A stretch of 64,000 nt of DNA from Pseudomonadota bacterium. GTDB lineage: Bacteria > Myxococcota_A > UBA796 > CAJQPC01. The DNA is taken from positions 103,731 to 167,730 of the forward strand of contig JAAESX010000033.1 in assembly GCA_024228935.1 (NCBI GenBank), in the 5' to 3' direction. The notes below the pieces were generated by a model that saw only the letters and a program-made list of their open reading frames with translations, did not search any database and was not told the DNA's origin. The position numbers were made by a program, and so were the translations under genes. This document shows positions 9,624 to 18,600 of the stretch, one piece after another (within the stretch, counting starts at the first letter, position 1; the number at the start of each line of letters is the position of its first letter).

Positions 9624-9803
9624 ATGCGCCGCGGACAGTCCACCGTCGAGACGATGCTCCTCGTGAGCGTCATCAGCATCGCCATCGGTGCCGTGCTCAT
9701 CGTCTGGAGCGACACGGTTCAGGTGAACGCCCGATCCCTCTCGCAGTTCCTGGCGCTGGAGCTCACAGGGAACGGGACCGAGAACACGCCCGAGGTCCAC
9801 TGA
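9624..9803 (+). CDS. Short type IV pilin-like (TadE/Flp-like) peptide
   Basis: 59 residues from ATG 9624. The N-terminus MRRGQSTVE fits a type IV prepilin signal: a short basic leader ending in Gly, then Glu at position +5 of the mature chain, then a hydrophobic helix of about 20 residues (MLLVSVISIAIGAVLIVW). The mature part has only about 35 residues after the helix. Flp and TadE pseudopilins look like this, but no prepilin peptidase, ATPase or platform gene is nearby, so the assembly machinery must be elsewhere if it functions. A longer in-frame start at 9573 would put 17 non-leader residues ahead of the signal and is unlikely. Confidence 0.65.
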   Translation: MRRGQSTVETMLLVSVISIAIGAVLIVWSDTVQVNARSLSQFLALELTGNGTENTPEVH

Positions 9804-9836
9804 CTCGGCCTCGTGGTCATCCGTTAAGCCGGAACC

Positions 9837-10958
9837 ATGGAAGGCATTCTCATATTCGTCGTCATCACCGCCGTGGTGATGGGCATCCAGTTCGTCGTGA
9901 AGAACAACCGGAAGAAGACCTGGATGGCGCTTGGGGCGGAGCTCGACCTCCAGTTCATCGAGGGCGGCTTCTTCAGCTACCCGAAGCTGGTCGGCGAGTA
10001 TCGGGGGGTGCCGGTCAAGATCGACGTCGAGGTGCGCGGCAGAGGCAAGCACAAGCAGGTCTACACGCGCGTCGCCGCCGATGTGCCGGCCATCCTGCCC
10101 GGCGGCCTGGCGGTCTCGAAGGAAGGTCTGCTTTCGGGCGTGGGCAAGTTCTTCGGCTCGCAGGACATCGAGGTCGGCGACGACAGCTTCGACGGCGCCT
10201 GCATGATCAAGGGTGAGACCCCCAGCGAGGTCATCCGCCTCTTCCAGGACCGTTCCGCCAAGGACGCGGTCTGGGAGCTGGTCCACGCTGGGACCGAGGG
10301 CAGCCTGTCTTCGGGCCGGGCCAAGGTCCTGACCCACGGCGTCAGCAGCAACGGCGCCACGCTGCGCATGCATCTGGACACCGTCGTCGACGTCGCGCAG
10401 AAGCTCGCCGCGGCGGTCGGCTCGCCGGTTCGCGAGCTGGCCGCGGACGACGACTGGAAGGCGGTCGCCGAGATCGAGTCGACGCCGCCGCTGAGCGCGC
10501 CAATCCCCTCGATCCTCGAGCCGGAGTCCAAGCCGGCGCCCCAGCCGAAGGTCATCCCGTTCAATGTTCCCGAGCCGACGCCCGCAGCCGCTCCGCCTCT
10601 GTCCACGCCCGAGCCCGCAGCGGCCCCGCCCACCCGCGGCGACGACCTGCAGAAGCTGGCCGACAAGAGCCTGGGCTACAGCGACCGCCAGCGCGTGATC
10701 GATGCCCTGAAGGTGGCGCCGCTGGATGTGATCCTGACCGTCGAGAAGACCGAGCGCACCTCGGCGCTGGGGCTGGACGACTCCTACCGCGGTGGCCTGA
10801 CCGTCATCGGGACGGTCGGCGAGCTGTCCGTCGGCGTGCGCTACCCGAACGACCGGAACGCCAGCCTCGAGGCGCTGCCCGAGGGGGCCACGCTGCCCGT
10901 CTCCGCCGAGTTCATCGACTTCGACGACTTCTACCGGCGGGCGATCCTGCAGGCCTGA
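9837..10958 (+). CDS. Hypothetical protein with N-terminal membrane helix
   Basis: 373 residues. Residues 3-21 form one membrane helix, followed by a basic stretch (KNNRKK) that would keep the rest in the cytoplasm. Residues about 30-220 look like a compact folded domain, then comes a Pro/Ala-rich linker (about 228-275) and a smaller C-terminal domain of about 95 residues. I recognise no family. It starts 33 bases after the pilin-like gene and could be cotranscribed with it and the kinases. It ends convergently with the SDR gene; the 64-base gap between them contains only a weak 5-bp hairpin. Confidence 0.75.
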   Translation: MEGILIFVVITAVVMGIQFVVKNNRKKTWMALGAELDLQFIEGGFFSYPKLVGEYRGVPVKIDVEVRGRGKHKQVYTRVAADVPAILPGGLAVSKEGLLSGVGKFFGSQDIEVGDDSFDGACMIKGETPSEVIRLFQDRSAKDAVWELVHAGTEGSLSSGRAKVLTHGVSSNGATLRMHLDTVVDVAQKLAAAVGSPVRELAADDDWKAVAEIESTPPLSAPIPSILEPESKPAPQPKVIPFNVPEPTPAAAPPLSTPEPAAAPPTRGDDLQKLADKSLGYSDRQRVIDALKVAPLDVILTVEKTERTSALGLDDSYRGGLTVIGTVGELSVGVRYPNDRNASLEALPEGATLPVSAEFIDFDDFYRRAILQA

Positions 10959-11022
10959 GCTGTGCGCTGGGCGACGCAGAACGGCGAGGCTGACCGTCAG
11001 CCAGGGACCTCTGCGCTCTGAG

Positions 11023-11853
11023 CTACGCTTCGAGGCCCGCCCGGAACTCCGCGCCCTGACCCCGCAGCATCAGCCGCTCGTACACCGACGGCGCGACGCG
11101 GGAGAGCCAGAACGAGGCCCGCGCGATCGGCGAGATCAGCGCCAGCCGGCGTCGACGTCGCAGCGCCTGGAGCACGCCCTCGGCGACCTCGTCGGGGGAC
11201 ATCGTCCGGCCGGTGGCCTGTCGGGTCCCGTCGCCCACGGCGCCGCCGTCCCCGGTCAGGGCCGTTCGAGCCAGCGCGGTGTCCGTGAAGCCCGGACAGA
11301 TCAGCAGCACGCCGACCCCGGTCCCGCGGAGCTCGGAGCGCAGCGAGTCGAAGAAGCCGTGCAGCGCGTGCTTGCTGGCCGCGTAGCCGGTGCGTCCGAC
11401 CAGGGGCGCGAAGCCCGCCACCGACGAGGTCGCCACGAGCTGGCCGCAGCGCTGGGTCACGCTCGGGAGCGCCGCGCGGACGATGTTCACGGCGCCGAAG
11501 AAGTTCACCTCCATCACCCGGCGGAGCACGGCGGGATCGGTCTCGGCGAACAGGCTGCGGTGCGAGATGCCGGCGTTGGCGAGCACCACGTCGACGCCGC
11601 CCCAGCGTGCCTCGACGGCGTCGATCGCTGCCTGGCAGTCAGTGGGCTCGGTCACGTCGCAGCGGTGGACGAGGCAGTCACCGCCGGCGCTCACGAGCGC
11701 GTCGGCCAGCTCCTGGAGCCGCACCTCGTCCAGGTCCAGCAGAGCGACCTTGGCTCCGTCTCGCACCAGGGCGCGAGCCAGCGCCTGACCGATCCCACCC
11801 GCGGCGCCGGTGATGACGGCGACCTGTCCGGCCATGCGCTCAGACACGGGCAC
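11023..11853 (-). CDS. Short-chain dehydrogenase/reductase
   Basis: 276 residues from GTG 11853, preferred over ATG 11835 because GAGGA sits 8 bases upstream; it overlaps the preceding epimerase gene by 14 bases. Classical SDR features are present: TGAAGGIG dinucleotide loop near residue 15, NAG in the middle, catalytic Ser (SSVAG) and YAASK with the Tyr and Lys, then a CPGF-T motif. An Asp at the end of the second strand (LLDLDE) favours NAD(H) over NADP(H). About 55 extra C-terminal residues with a basic and a hydrophobic patch may touch the membrane. Last gene of the TPP enzyme-epimerase-SDR operon; the substrate is unknown. Confidence 0.87.
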   Translation of the reverse strand: MPVSERMAGQVAVITGAAGGIGQALARALVRDGAKVALLDLDEVRLQELADALVSAGGDCLVHRCDVTEPTDCQAAIDAVEARWGGVDVVLANAGISHRSLFAETDPAVLRRVMEVNFFGAVNIVRAALPSVTQRCGQLVATSSVAGFAPLVGRTGYAASKHALHGFFDSLRSELRGTGVGVLLICPGFTDTALARTALTGDGGAVGDGTRQATGRTMSPDEVAEGVLQALRRRRRLALISPIARASFWLSRVAPSVYERLMLRGQGAEFRAGLEA

Positions 11854-12796
11854 GCCGGTAGTCCTCGAAGACCTGGCGGCTGGTGCGGGTCGGCCGGAAA
11901 CCGAACTCCTCCTTCAGGCGTCGGTTGTCCAGCACCGGCCGGTGGCGGAGGAACAGGGTCTGCTCCGGCCCGTAGCCGGTGAGCTCGAGCCGCTTCAGCG
12001 CGCGCAGGCCGTTCTGGACGACGGGCTCGGGCAGCGCGACGTAGCGCCGGCCCATCGCCGCGGCGATCTCGCGCAGCGTCACGACGCCGTCCCCGGTCAG
12101 GTTGAAGACGCCGGCACGCTCACCGTGCACGCCCTGGACGATGGCGGCAGCGACGTCCTCGTCGGCGATGAAGCAGAACGGCGTGTCGCGGCCACGCAGC
12201 CCGAGCACCACAGGCCGCTCGAACATCGCTGTGATCTGGTTGTTCACCGTCGGCCCCAGCACCGAGCTGACCCGGAACACGAGCTGACGGAGCTCGGGGT
12301 GCTCCTCTCGCGCGTCTGCCAGGAGCTCCTCGACCAGTCGCTTGTGCCACGAGTACGCGAAGACCTCGTTGCCCTGGAGCGGGTCGTCCTCGCTCAACAG
12401 CGGCGAGGCGCCCTCGCGGTACCCATACGCCGCGCCCGAGCTGGTGTAGACGAGCTTGTCCACGCCGGCCGCTGCGCAGGCGTCGACCACGGCCTGGGTG
12501 CCGACGACGTCGACCTGGTATTGCATCTCGCGGGTCGTGCTCGGCCCGGGGTTCACGATGGCTGCCAGGTGCACGACCGCATCGATTCCCTCGAGCCCCG
12601 CCCCCAGCTCGCCGCCGCAGATGTCCAGCACGCGGTACTCCACGCCCTCGACCCGCTCGTGGCGAGGGACGGGCCGGATGTCCGTGGCGACGATCCGCGC
12701 GAGCGCCCCAGGAGCCGAGGCCAGCGCCTGGGTGACGGCTCGGCCCAGGAACCCGGCGGCGCCGGTGATGAGGACGGCCTGGGTGGGGCGGCTCAT
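11840..12796 (-). CDS. NAD-dependent epimerase/dehydratase (extended SDR)
   Basis: 318 residues. The start ATG 12796 overlaps the stop of the TPP enzyme (ATGA), showing translational coupling. The N-terminal Rossmann motif GAAGFLG, an acidic residue after strand 2 (ATDIRP), the TSSGAAYG region and the YSWHK catalytic Tyr-x-x-x-Lys mark an extended SDR of the sugar epimerase or 3-beta-hydroxysteroid dehydrogenase kind. The substrate cannot be told. Being placed between a ThDP carboligase/decarboxylase-like enzyme and a second SDR, it may reduce or rearrange a hydroxyketone or acyl product; that is inference. TetR control from the divergent gene is likely. Confidence 0.87.
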   Translation of the reverse strand: MSRPTQAVLITGAAGFLGRAVTQALASAPGALARIVATDIRPVPRHERVEGVEYRVLDICGGELGAGLEGIDAVVHLAAIVNPGPSTTREMQYQVDVVGTQAVVDACAAAGVDKLVYTSSGAAYGYREGASPLLSEDDPLQGNEVFAYSWHKRLVEELLADAREEHPELRQLVFRVSSVLGPTVNNQITAMFERPVVLGLRGRDTPFCFIADEDVAAAIVQGVHGERAGVFNLTGDGVVTLREIAAAMGRRYVALPEPVVQNGLRALKRLELTGYGPEQTLFLRHRPVLDNRRLKEEFGFRPTRTSRQVFEDYRRARV

Positions 12797-14571
12797 CCGG
12801 CCGGCTCGGCGTGCATGTCCTTGAACGTGGTCAGGTTCGGTGCCCACAGGTGGGCCACCCGGTCGACATCGACGTGGATGACGGCGGCCTTCCCCGAAGC
12901 CAGCGAGCGACGGATGGCGCCCTCGAGCCCCGCGGGGTCCGCCACGCGCTCGCCGTGAGCCCCCATCGAGCGGGCCAGCTGGTCGAACTCGATCTCGCCC
13001 AGGTCGGTGTTGATGTTCTCGTGCGGCTCGAGCGTCTTCTTGATCAGCGTCTTGATCGGCTTGAGCGCGAACTGCTGGTTGATCTTCACCATGCCCCACT
13101 GCGTGTCGCAGAAGACCAGCCAGATGACCTGCAGGTCGTTCCGGACGGCGGTCTCGACCTCCTGGGCGTTGAAGCCCATCGCTCCGTCGCCGACCAGGCA
13201 GTAGACCTGCTTGTCCGGCCGCGCGACCTTGGCCGCCACCGCCTGGGGAAGGCCGGCGCCGAGCATGCCCATCTTGGCCGTTCCGAGCACGGTGTTCGGG
13301 CGGCGCACCTCGTGGAAGAAGTGGGCCCAGATCGAGGTGTTTCCGCCGTCGACCACGATCGTGGCGTCGTCGTCGAAGACCCGTCGGCACGTGTCGGTGA
13401 CGCGCGCGGGGTGCATCGGCATGTCGTTCTTCGCCAGGTGCTTGTCCAGCTCACGACGCCGCTTCGAGCAGGCGCGCGCCAGCGAGCCGACCCACTTCAC
13501 GCGACGCGGCGTCCTGCCGGTTCCCCCACGCCGAGCGGCGTCCACGAGCCGGTCCAGGAACGCGCCCACGTCGGCCTGGACAGGCAGGTCCACCGGTCGG
13601 TTGTTGCCCAGGTGGTCCAGATCGAGGTCGACCTGGATGAGCTGCTGCTGGCCCGGGCGAGCCCAGTAGGGGGCCTTGGCCCAGAAGTCCGTCTCGCCGA
13701 GCCGCGAGCCGAGCACCAGGACCGCATCCGCCTCGTTCCGGGCCTTCTTGACCGCGTCGACGTAGGGCATCGCGATGGCGAGCTCGTGCCGCTCGTCGAT
13801 CACTGCTCGGGCTGCCCACGAGGTCGTGACCGGCGCGTGCAGGAGCTCGGCGAGCTGCTGGAGCTTGGTGAAGGCCTGGGCGTGGAGCACGCCGGAGCCC
13901 GCGTGGATGAGCGGACGCTTCGCCTCGCCCAGGATGCGGAGGGCGCGCTGCACCTGCGCATCCGAAGGGGCGAGCGGCTCGGTCGTCCGGTACAGCTCGG
14001 GGGCGCGGAACCAGCGCTCGTCCAGAGGCACGGCGCTGTTCAGGACGCTCTCGGGGATGTCCAGGTGGACGACACCCGGGCGCCCGGTCCAGCAGTGGCG
14101 CAGGGCGCGACGCATCAGCTCGGCGATGCGGTCCGCCGAGGGGACCGCGCAGCTCCACTTGCTCATCTTGCCGATGACGCCGACCTGGTCGAAGCACTGG
14201 AAGGTGCCGCCGCGGTCGGGGTAGGCGATGCCCACCCGACGGCTCGAGGTGATCAGCAGCACCCGGTTGCCCTCGGCCTCCTCGACCGCGACGCCGGACA
14301 GCGCGTTGGCGACGCCGGGTCCGTTCGAGGCCATCGCCACGCCAAGGCCGCCGGTCATCCGGGCATAGGCGCCGGCCATGTGGACCGCGCAGGCTTCGTG
14401 GCGCGGCGTGACCAGCTCGATGCCGTGCTCGCCGTAGCTGCTGTACAGGCCGAAGTAGGTGCCGTCGATGATGCCGAAGACCTTGGTGACGTCCTCGGCC
14501 GCCAGCATGCGGGAGACGATTCCGCCGCCCGTGATCGTCTTCGTTCGCTTGAGCTTCTGTGCGATTCCCAT
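12793..14571 (-). CDS. Thiamine-diphosphate-dependent enzyme of the acetolactate synthase family
   Basis: 592 residues from ATG 14571, chosen for the GGGAG 6 bases upstream; in-frame ATG 14604 is possible but lacks a ribosome site. Three ThDP-enzyme domains are visible: PYR (about 10-180) with catalytic Glu59 in PRHEA and the SNGPG motif, a central domain, and the PP domain with GDGAMGFN. The usual end of the ThDP motif, Asn-Asn, is Cys-Asp here (VFCDTQWG), so the magnesium-binding Asn is replaced by Asp. No small regulatory subunit is nearby, arguing against branched-chain amino acid synthesis; a benzaldehyde-lyase, glyoxylate carboligase or 2-hydroxyacyl-CoA-lyase-like role is possible. First gene of the operon. 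Confidence 0.85.
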   Translation of the reverse strand: MGIAQKLKRTKTITGGGIVSRMLAAEDVTKVFGIIDGTYFGLYSSYGEHGIELVTPRHEACAVHMAGAYARMTGGLGVAMASNGPGVANALSGVAVEEAEGNRVLLITSSRRVGIAYPDRGGTFQCFDQVGVIGKMSKWSCAVPSADRIAELMRRALRHCWTGRPGVVHLDIPESVLNSAVPLDERWFRAPELYRTTEPLAPSDAQVQRALRILGEAKRPLIHAGSGVLHAQAFTKLQQLAELLHAPVTTSWAARAVIDERHELAIAMPYVDAVKKARNEADAVLVLGSRLGETDFWAKAPYWARPGQQQLIQVDLDLDHLGNNRPVDLPVQADVGAFLDRLVDAARRGGTGRTPRRVKWVGSLARACSKRRRELDKHLAKNDMPMHPARVTDTCRRVFDDDATIVVDGGNTSIWAHFFHEVRRPNTVLGTAKMGMLGAGLPQAVAAKVARPDKQVYCLVGDGAMGFNAQEVETAVRNDLQVIWLVFCDTQWGMVKINQQFALKPIKTLIKKTLEPHENINTDLGEIEFDQLARSMGAHGERVADPAGLEGAIRRSLASGKAAVIHVDVDRVAHLWAPNLTTFKDMHAEPAG

Positions 14572-14611
14572 GCCGTACTCCCGGTCGAGGTCTGGCCTCT
14601 TCATGGCATGG

Positions 14612-14642
14612 TTTGACCGACCGGTCAAACCGATCGGTCAAA
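14612..14642. promoter_or_regulatory. Operator-like palindrome cluster for the divergent TetR regulator
   Basis: In the 109 bases between the TPP-enzyme start and the tetR-like start, TTTGACCG and CGGTCAAA form perfect 8-base arms around a 2-base spacer (14612-14629). A second palindrome, ACCGATCGGT, follows at 14629-14638, and a third CGGTCAAA half site lies at 14635-14642. TetR-family dimers usually bind such sites between the regulator and its divergent target. Autoregulation and control of the TPP operon by the protein from 14681 are inferred from position. Confidence 0.7.
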
Positions 14643-14680
14643 GTGTTCGCGAACACACACCGGAGAGGCTAGGGGTGGTC

Positions 14681-15304
14681 ATGGCGCGAAGCACCCGGAA
14701 GGAGAGCGGCGAGCGGGCGAGGAAGATCCTCGCGGCCGCGGACGAGCTGTTCGGTGAGCAGGGCTTCGACGCGGTCAGCGTGCGCGACGTGGCCGAGCAC
14801 GCGGGCGTGAACAAGGCGCTCGTCTTCTACTACTTCGGCAGCAAGGACGAGCTCTTCGAGCGGGTCGTCGCCGGGTACTACGGCGCCCATGAGCAGGCGC
14901 TGCGCGACGCGTTCGAAGGCGAGGGCGACGTGCGGACGCGGCTGCACCGGCTGATCGACGCGTACATCGACTACATCGCGGCCAACCGGAACTACCCCCG
15001 GCTCGTCCAGCAGCAGGTGGCCTCGAACGGCCCGGCGTTGGAGCTGATCCAGCGCTCGCTGATCCCCATGCAGGAGTGGGTCGAGGCCGCGCTGGTCGAC
15101 GTCGCGCCGCGCGAGGGCCCGCTGGCGGCCCGGCAGTTCTTCGTGACGTTCTCGGGCGCCGTCATCAACTACTTCACCTACGCCGACGCGCTGGCTCCGG
15201 CCTGGGGGAGTGACCCCGCATCCGAGCAGGGCGTGGACGAGCGTCGAGCGCATCTCCACTGGCTGGTGGACGCGGTCGTCGACAAGCTGGAGGCCGACGC
15301 ATGA
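14681..15304 (+). CDS. TetR/AcrR-family transcriptional regulator
   Basis: 207 residues from ATG 14681, with AGGGG upstream. The N-terminal helix-turn-helix (about 12-60; ILAAADELFGEQGF, VRDVAEHAGVNKALVFYYF) is typical of TetR repressors; the remainder is a helical ligand-binding and dimerization domain whose inducer cannot be predicted, though acyl or hydrophobic ligands are common. It reads divergently from the TPP-enzyme operon with the palindrome cluster in between, which makes it the probable repressor of that operon and itself. Its stop overlaps the start of the rhodanese gene (ATGA, 15301-15304). Confidence 0.9.
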   Translation: MARSTRKESGERARKILAAADELFGEQGFDAVSVRDVAEHAGVNKALVFYYFGSKDELFERVVAGYYGAHEQALRDAFEGEGDVRTRLHRLIDAYIDYIAANRNYPRLVQQQVASNGPALELIQRSLIPMQEWVEAALVDVAPREGPLAARQFFVTFSGAVINYFTYADALAPAWGSDPASEQGVDERRAHLHWLVDAVVDKLEADA

Positions 15305-15606
15305 GTCCCCCTGAACTGACCAGCGACCAGGTGGCCGCGCGACTGGACGAGGTCGTCGTCGTCGACGTCCGCGACCCCGGCAGCTACCGCCGCAGCCACA
15401 TCCCCGGCGCCTTGAGCGTGCTCGACCACAACGTCGGCCAGTTCATCGCCGACGCGGACAAGCAGAAGGCCGTCGTGGTCGTCTGCTACCACGGCAACAG
15501 CAGCCTGGGCGGGGCCGCGTACTTCCTGAACAACGGCTTCGCCGAGGTCTACTCGATGGCCGGCGGCATGGCCGACTGGGGCTCGAGGCCGACCGAGTCC
15601 AGCTGA
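15301..15606 (+). CDS. glpE: GlpE-like single-domain rhodanese
   Basis: 101 residues, one rhodanese domain. The active-site loop CYHGNSS is nearly identical to that of thiosulfate sulfurtransferase GlpE, with the Cys as the sulfur carrier; DVRDPGSYRRSHIPGA is the usual CH2A motif. It would transfer sulfane sulfur from thiosulfate to an acceptor in the cytosol; the physiological acceptor is not evident. Its ATG overlaps the tetR stop, so it is coupled to the regulator. The glpE symbol rests on the active-site loop and size only. Confidence 0.85.
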   Translation: MSPPELTSDQVAARLDEVVVVDVRDPGSYRRSHIPGALSVLDHNVGQFIADADKQKAVVVVCYHGNSSLGGAAYFLNNGFAEVYSMAGGMADWGSRPTESS

Positions 15607-15619
15607 CCTCGACGGGCCG

Positions 15620-18600
15620 CTACTGGCCGTACACGACGATCATTCCTCCGTGGTAGACCGAGCTGGTCGAGGCGTTCGGCGTCCCGATGGCCAGGTCGTC
15701 GAGGCCGTCGTCGTCGAAGTCGCCGAACACGATCGGTCGGCCGAAGTAGCCGTAGTACAGCTCGTTGCTCGACCAGGTGACGACAACGTCCGCGTCGGTC
15801 TCCAGGTCCAGGCTGCCGCTCACGCCGCCGTAGAACAGGTAGGCATCGTCGCCGGTCTGGAACGCGATGTCGTCGAAGCCGTCGCCGTCGAAGTCGCCGC
15901 CTCCAGCCACCCCGGAGCCGACGGTCGTGCTCCCCCCGGTCGTCGAGAATGTCGTCGTGCTGGTGTCGGACAGGGTCGCGGCGCCGTTGATCAGCGCCGC
16001 CGTGCCGCCGCCAGAACCGGCCGAGGTCAGGACGGCGTCCCCGTAGCCGTCGCCGTCCCAGTCGCCGGCACCGTCCCCGGTCGTGCGGGCACCGCTGGAC
16101 AGCTCGATCTCGATCTCGGCCTCGTCCCGCATCAGCCCGGACGACAGGTTGGGCACGTCCGTCATGATGTGGGCGTACCCGCCGCGCGACGTGCCGGTCA
16201 CCAGGTCGTCGATCCCGTCGCCGTCCATGTCGTCGACGACCCGAGGGTGCCGTCCGAACGTCTCGGGGTAGCTGTTCCCGGTCAGGATGAGATCCGAGTC
16301 GTCCATCGCTGCGTCCGCGCTGATGGGGCCGAAGGTCACGTGGACCGCGCCGTTCCACACCCCCGAGCCGCCGTCGCAGACGTCGTTCCACATCGGGCTG
16401 CCGACGATCAGGTCGTCCTGGCCGTCGCCGTCGACGTCCCCGATCTGTACGTCCTCGTCGCCCTTGCTGCCGAACTTCCAGAAGCAGTCGTAGTCGCCGC
16501 CGGCATCCAGCACGAAGTCCGCGGTCGACGCGGTCAGCGTCCCGGTGACGGGCCCCAGCCAGACCGCGCCGTAGTCCCCGGTGGACATCCAGCCGCGGGC
16601 GGCCAGGTCCGTGTTGCCGTCGCCGTCGATGTCCCCCATCCCCACGCCGAACAGGTCCTCGTTGTGCGAGGTCTGCGCGTTGTAGGCGTCGGTGTCCCAG
16701 CTCGAGATGGGACCCGTCAGGATCCAGCCGACGTCGCCGCCGTAGTAGCGGGTGGCGCCGACGTACAGATCGTCCGCGCCGTCGTTGTCCCAGTCACCGA
16801 CCTCGAGCCAGGTGCCCGCGTAGGTGTCGTCCGTGCCCCCTGAGGTCGCGGTGTCGAACTCCCAGCCCCACTCGGCGAAGTCGGCCGAGTCGTTCTCGTT
16901 GTCACTGCCATCGCAGTCCAGGTCGGCCCCGTCCGCGACGTCCAGGCCCGTCTGTCCGGGCCACGAGTCCGCATCGGTGTCGTCGCAGTCCGTGCCCGCG
17001 TCCAGGGGCGAGGTCAGCGTGTCGTCGCCGTAGCCGTCGGCGTCCGCGTCGATGGTGCACAGCGAGGTCTCGGCGGATGCCGCGCCCGGGTGCGCCGTGT
17101 CGTCGCCGTCGTCGCAGTCGGTGCCGTCGTCCCAGCAGCTGGTGGTGGTCGGCGCGGTGATGTCGCCGTAGCCGTCCCCGTCCAGGTCCTGGACGCACAG
17201 GCCCGCGTCGCCGGTCACCCAGCCCGGGAAGATGGTGCTGTCCCCGTCGTCGCAGTCTGTGCCGGCGTCGTAGCCGCCGCCGGTGTTGCAGGTGGCCCAG
17301 CCGTCGCCGTCGGTGTCGCGCGCACAGAGCGTGGGCTCGTTGGCCGCGGCGCCGGGGAAGATGTCGTCGTGGCCGTCCTGGCAGTCCGTGCCCAGGTCGT
17401 AGAACCCGGTCGCGTACGAGCTGCCGAACCCGTCGCCGTCCCCGTCGGTCATGCACTCACTCGCCGAGGCCTCGTCCACTGCGCCCGGGTACTCGCTGGC
17501 GTCGCTGTCGTTGCAGTCGGTGCCAACCTCGAGCGGCGCTTCGGCCCCCATGTCGCCGTAGCCGTCCGTGTCGGCGTCCACCGTGCAGAGCGTCGGCTCG
17601 TCGCTGGCGGCCCCGACGTAGACGTCGTCTCGGCCATCGTCGCAGTCGGTGCCGGCGTGTCCAGGCGACTCGACGGTCGCGTCACCCCAGCCGTCGCTGT
17701 CCGCGTCGCGCGTGCAGAGCGAGGGCTCCTCGCTCGCGGCGCCAGGGAACGCGCCGCTGTCGTCGTCGAAGCAGTCCGAGCCGCCTTCGATGTCGCCGGT
17801 GGCCAGCAAGTCCCCCCAGGCGTCACCGTCGGCGTCACGCATGCAAGCGAGCTCGTCGTCGTTCGGGGCGGCGCCCAGGAAGGTGTCGGGGTCGCCGTCG
17901 TCGCAGTCCTGGCCGCCGAAGATCACAGCGTCCTGGCCGTCGTCGTCCTCGTCGCCGTCGCTGACGCCACAGCTCGCGGCCAGCTCGACCGCCAGCTGGG
18001 TGGCCGCCAGCTGCACGTCGCCGGACAGGGACGAGCCGTTACCCTCGAGGTGGATCGAGAAGCCCAGCTCGAAGGCCATCGGCGAGGTGATCTCGCCGTC
18101 GGTCTCGTGCCCGGTGTCGACCTCGTCGAGCCACAGGTACCCCGTGCCCTGGAAGTCCCCGGCGTCCAGCCCGTCGCAGTCCACGACGATGACCTGGCTG
18201 CTGCCGTTGTGCCCGTCACCGACGGCGTAGAAGCCCTGGCCGCAGAGGTCCAGCTGCTCGAGTGTCAGCCAGCAGGTGCCCCCGTCCGAGGTCTGCATCG
18301 TCAGGCCCATGCCGGTCAGCGTGGGGAGGCTCCCCGCCTGGAGCTCGACGCTGGGCTCGACCGACCACTCGCCGCAGAAGTCGAGTGTCTTCGAGCCGGC
18401 CGAGCTGACGACGGTGAGGTCCGCCGAGCAGCTCGCATCCGAGCGATCGGCCGTGCCGTCGCAGTCGTTGTCGATGCCGTCGTCCCAGGTCTCGGCGAAC
18501 TCCGGCGACCGGTCCGGGTCCGTGTCGTCGCAGTCCTCGTCCACGGGGCTGCCATCGCCGTCCTCGTCGACAGGGGGCGGATCCGAGTCCTCGGGCGGGT

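Noticed and set aside
10988..11002. GGCTG/CAGCC hairpin between convergent genes as a terminator
   Set aside because: Only a 5-bp stem with no U-run on either strand; not strong enough to list.
17000..18000. Regularly spaced short repeats that could suggest a CRISPR array or tandem repeat element
   Set aside because: They are in-frame calcium-motif codons (GTDCDDGD units) of the MopE-like protein with variable spacing and divergence, and no leader or cas genes are present.
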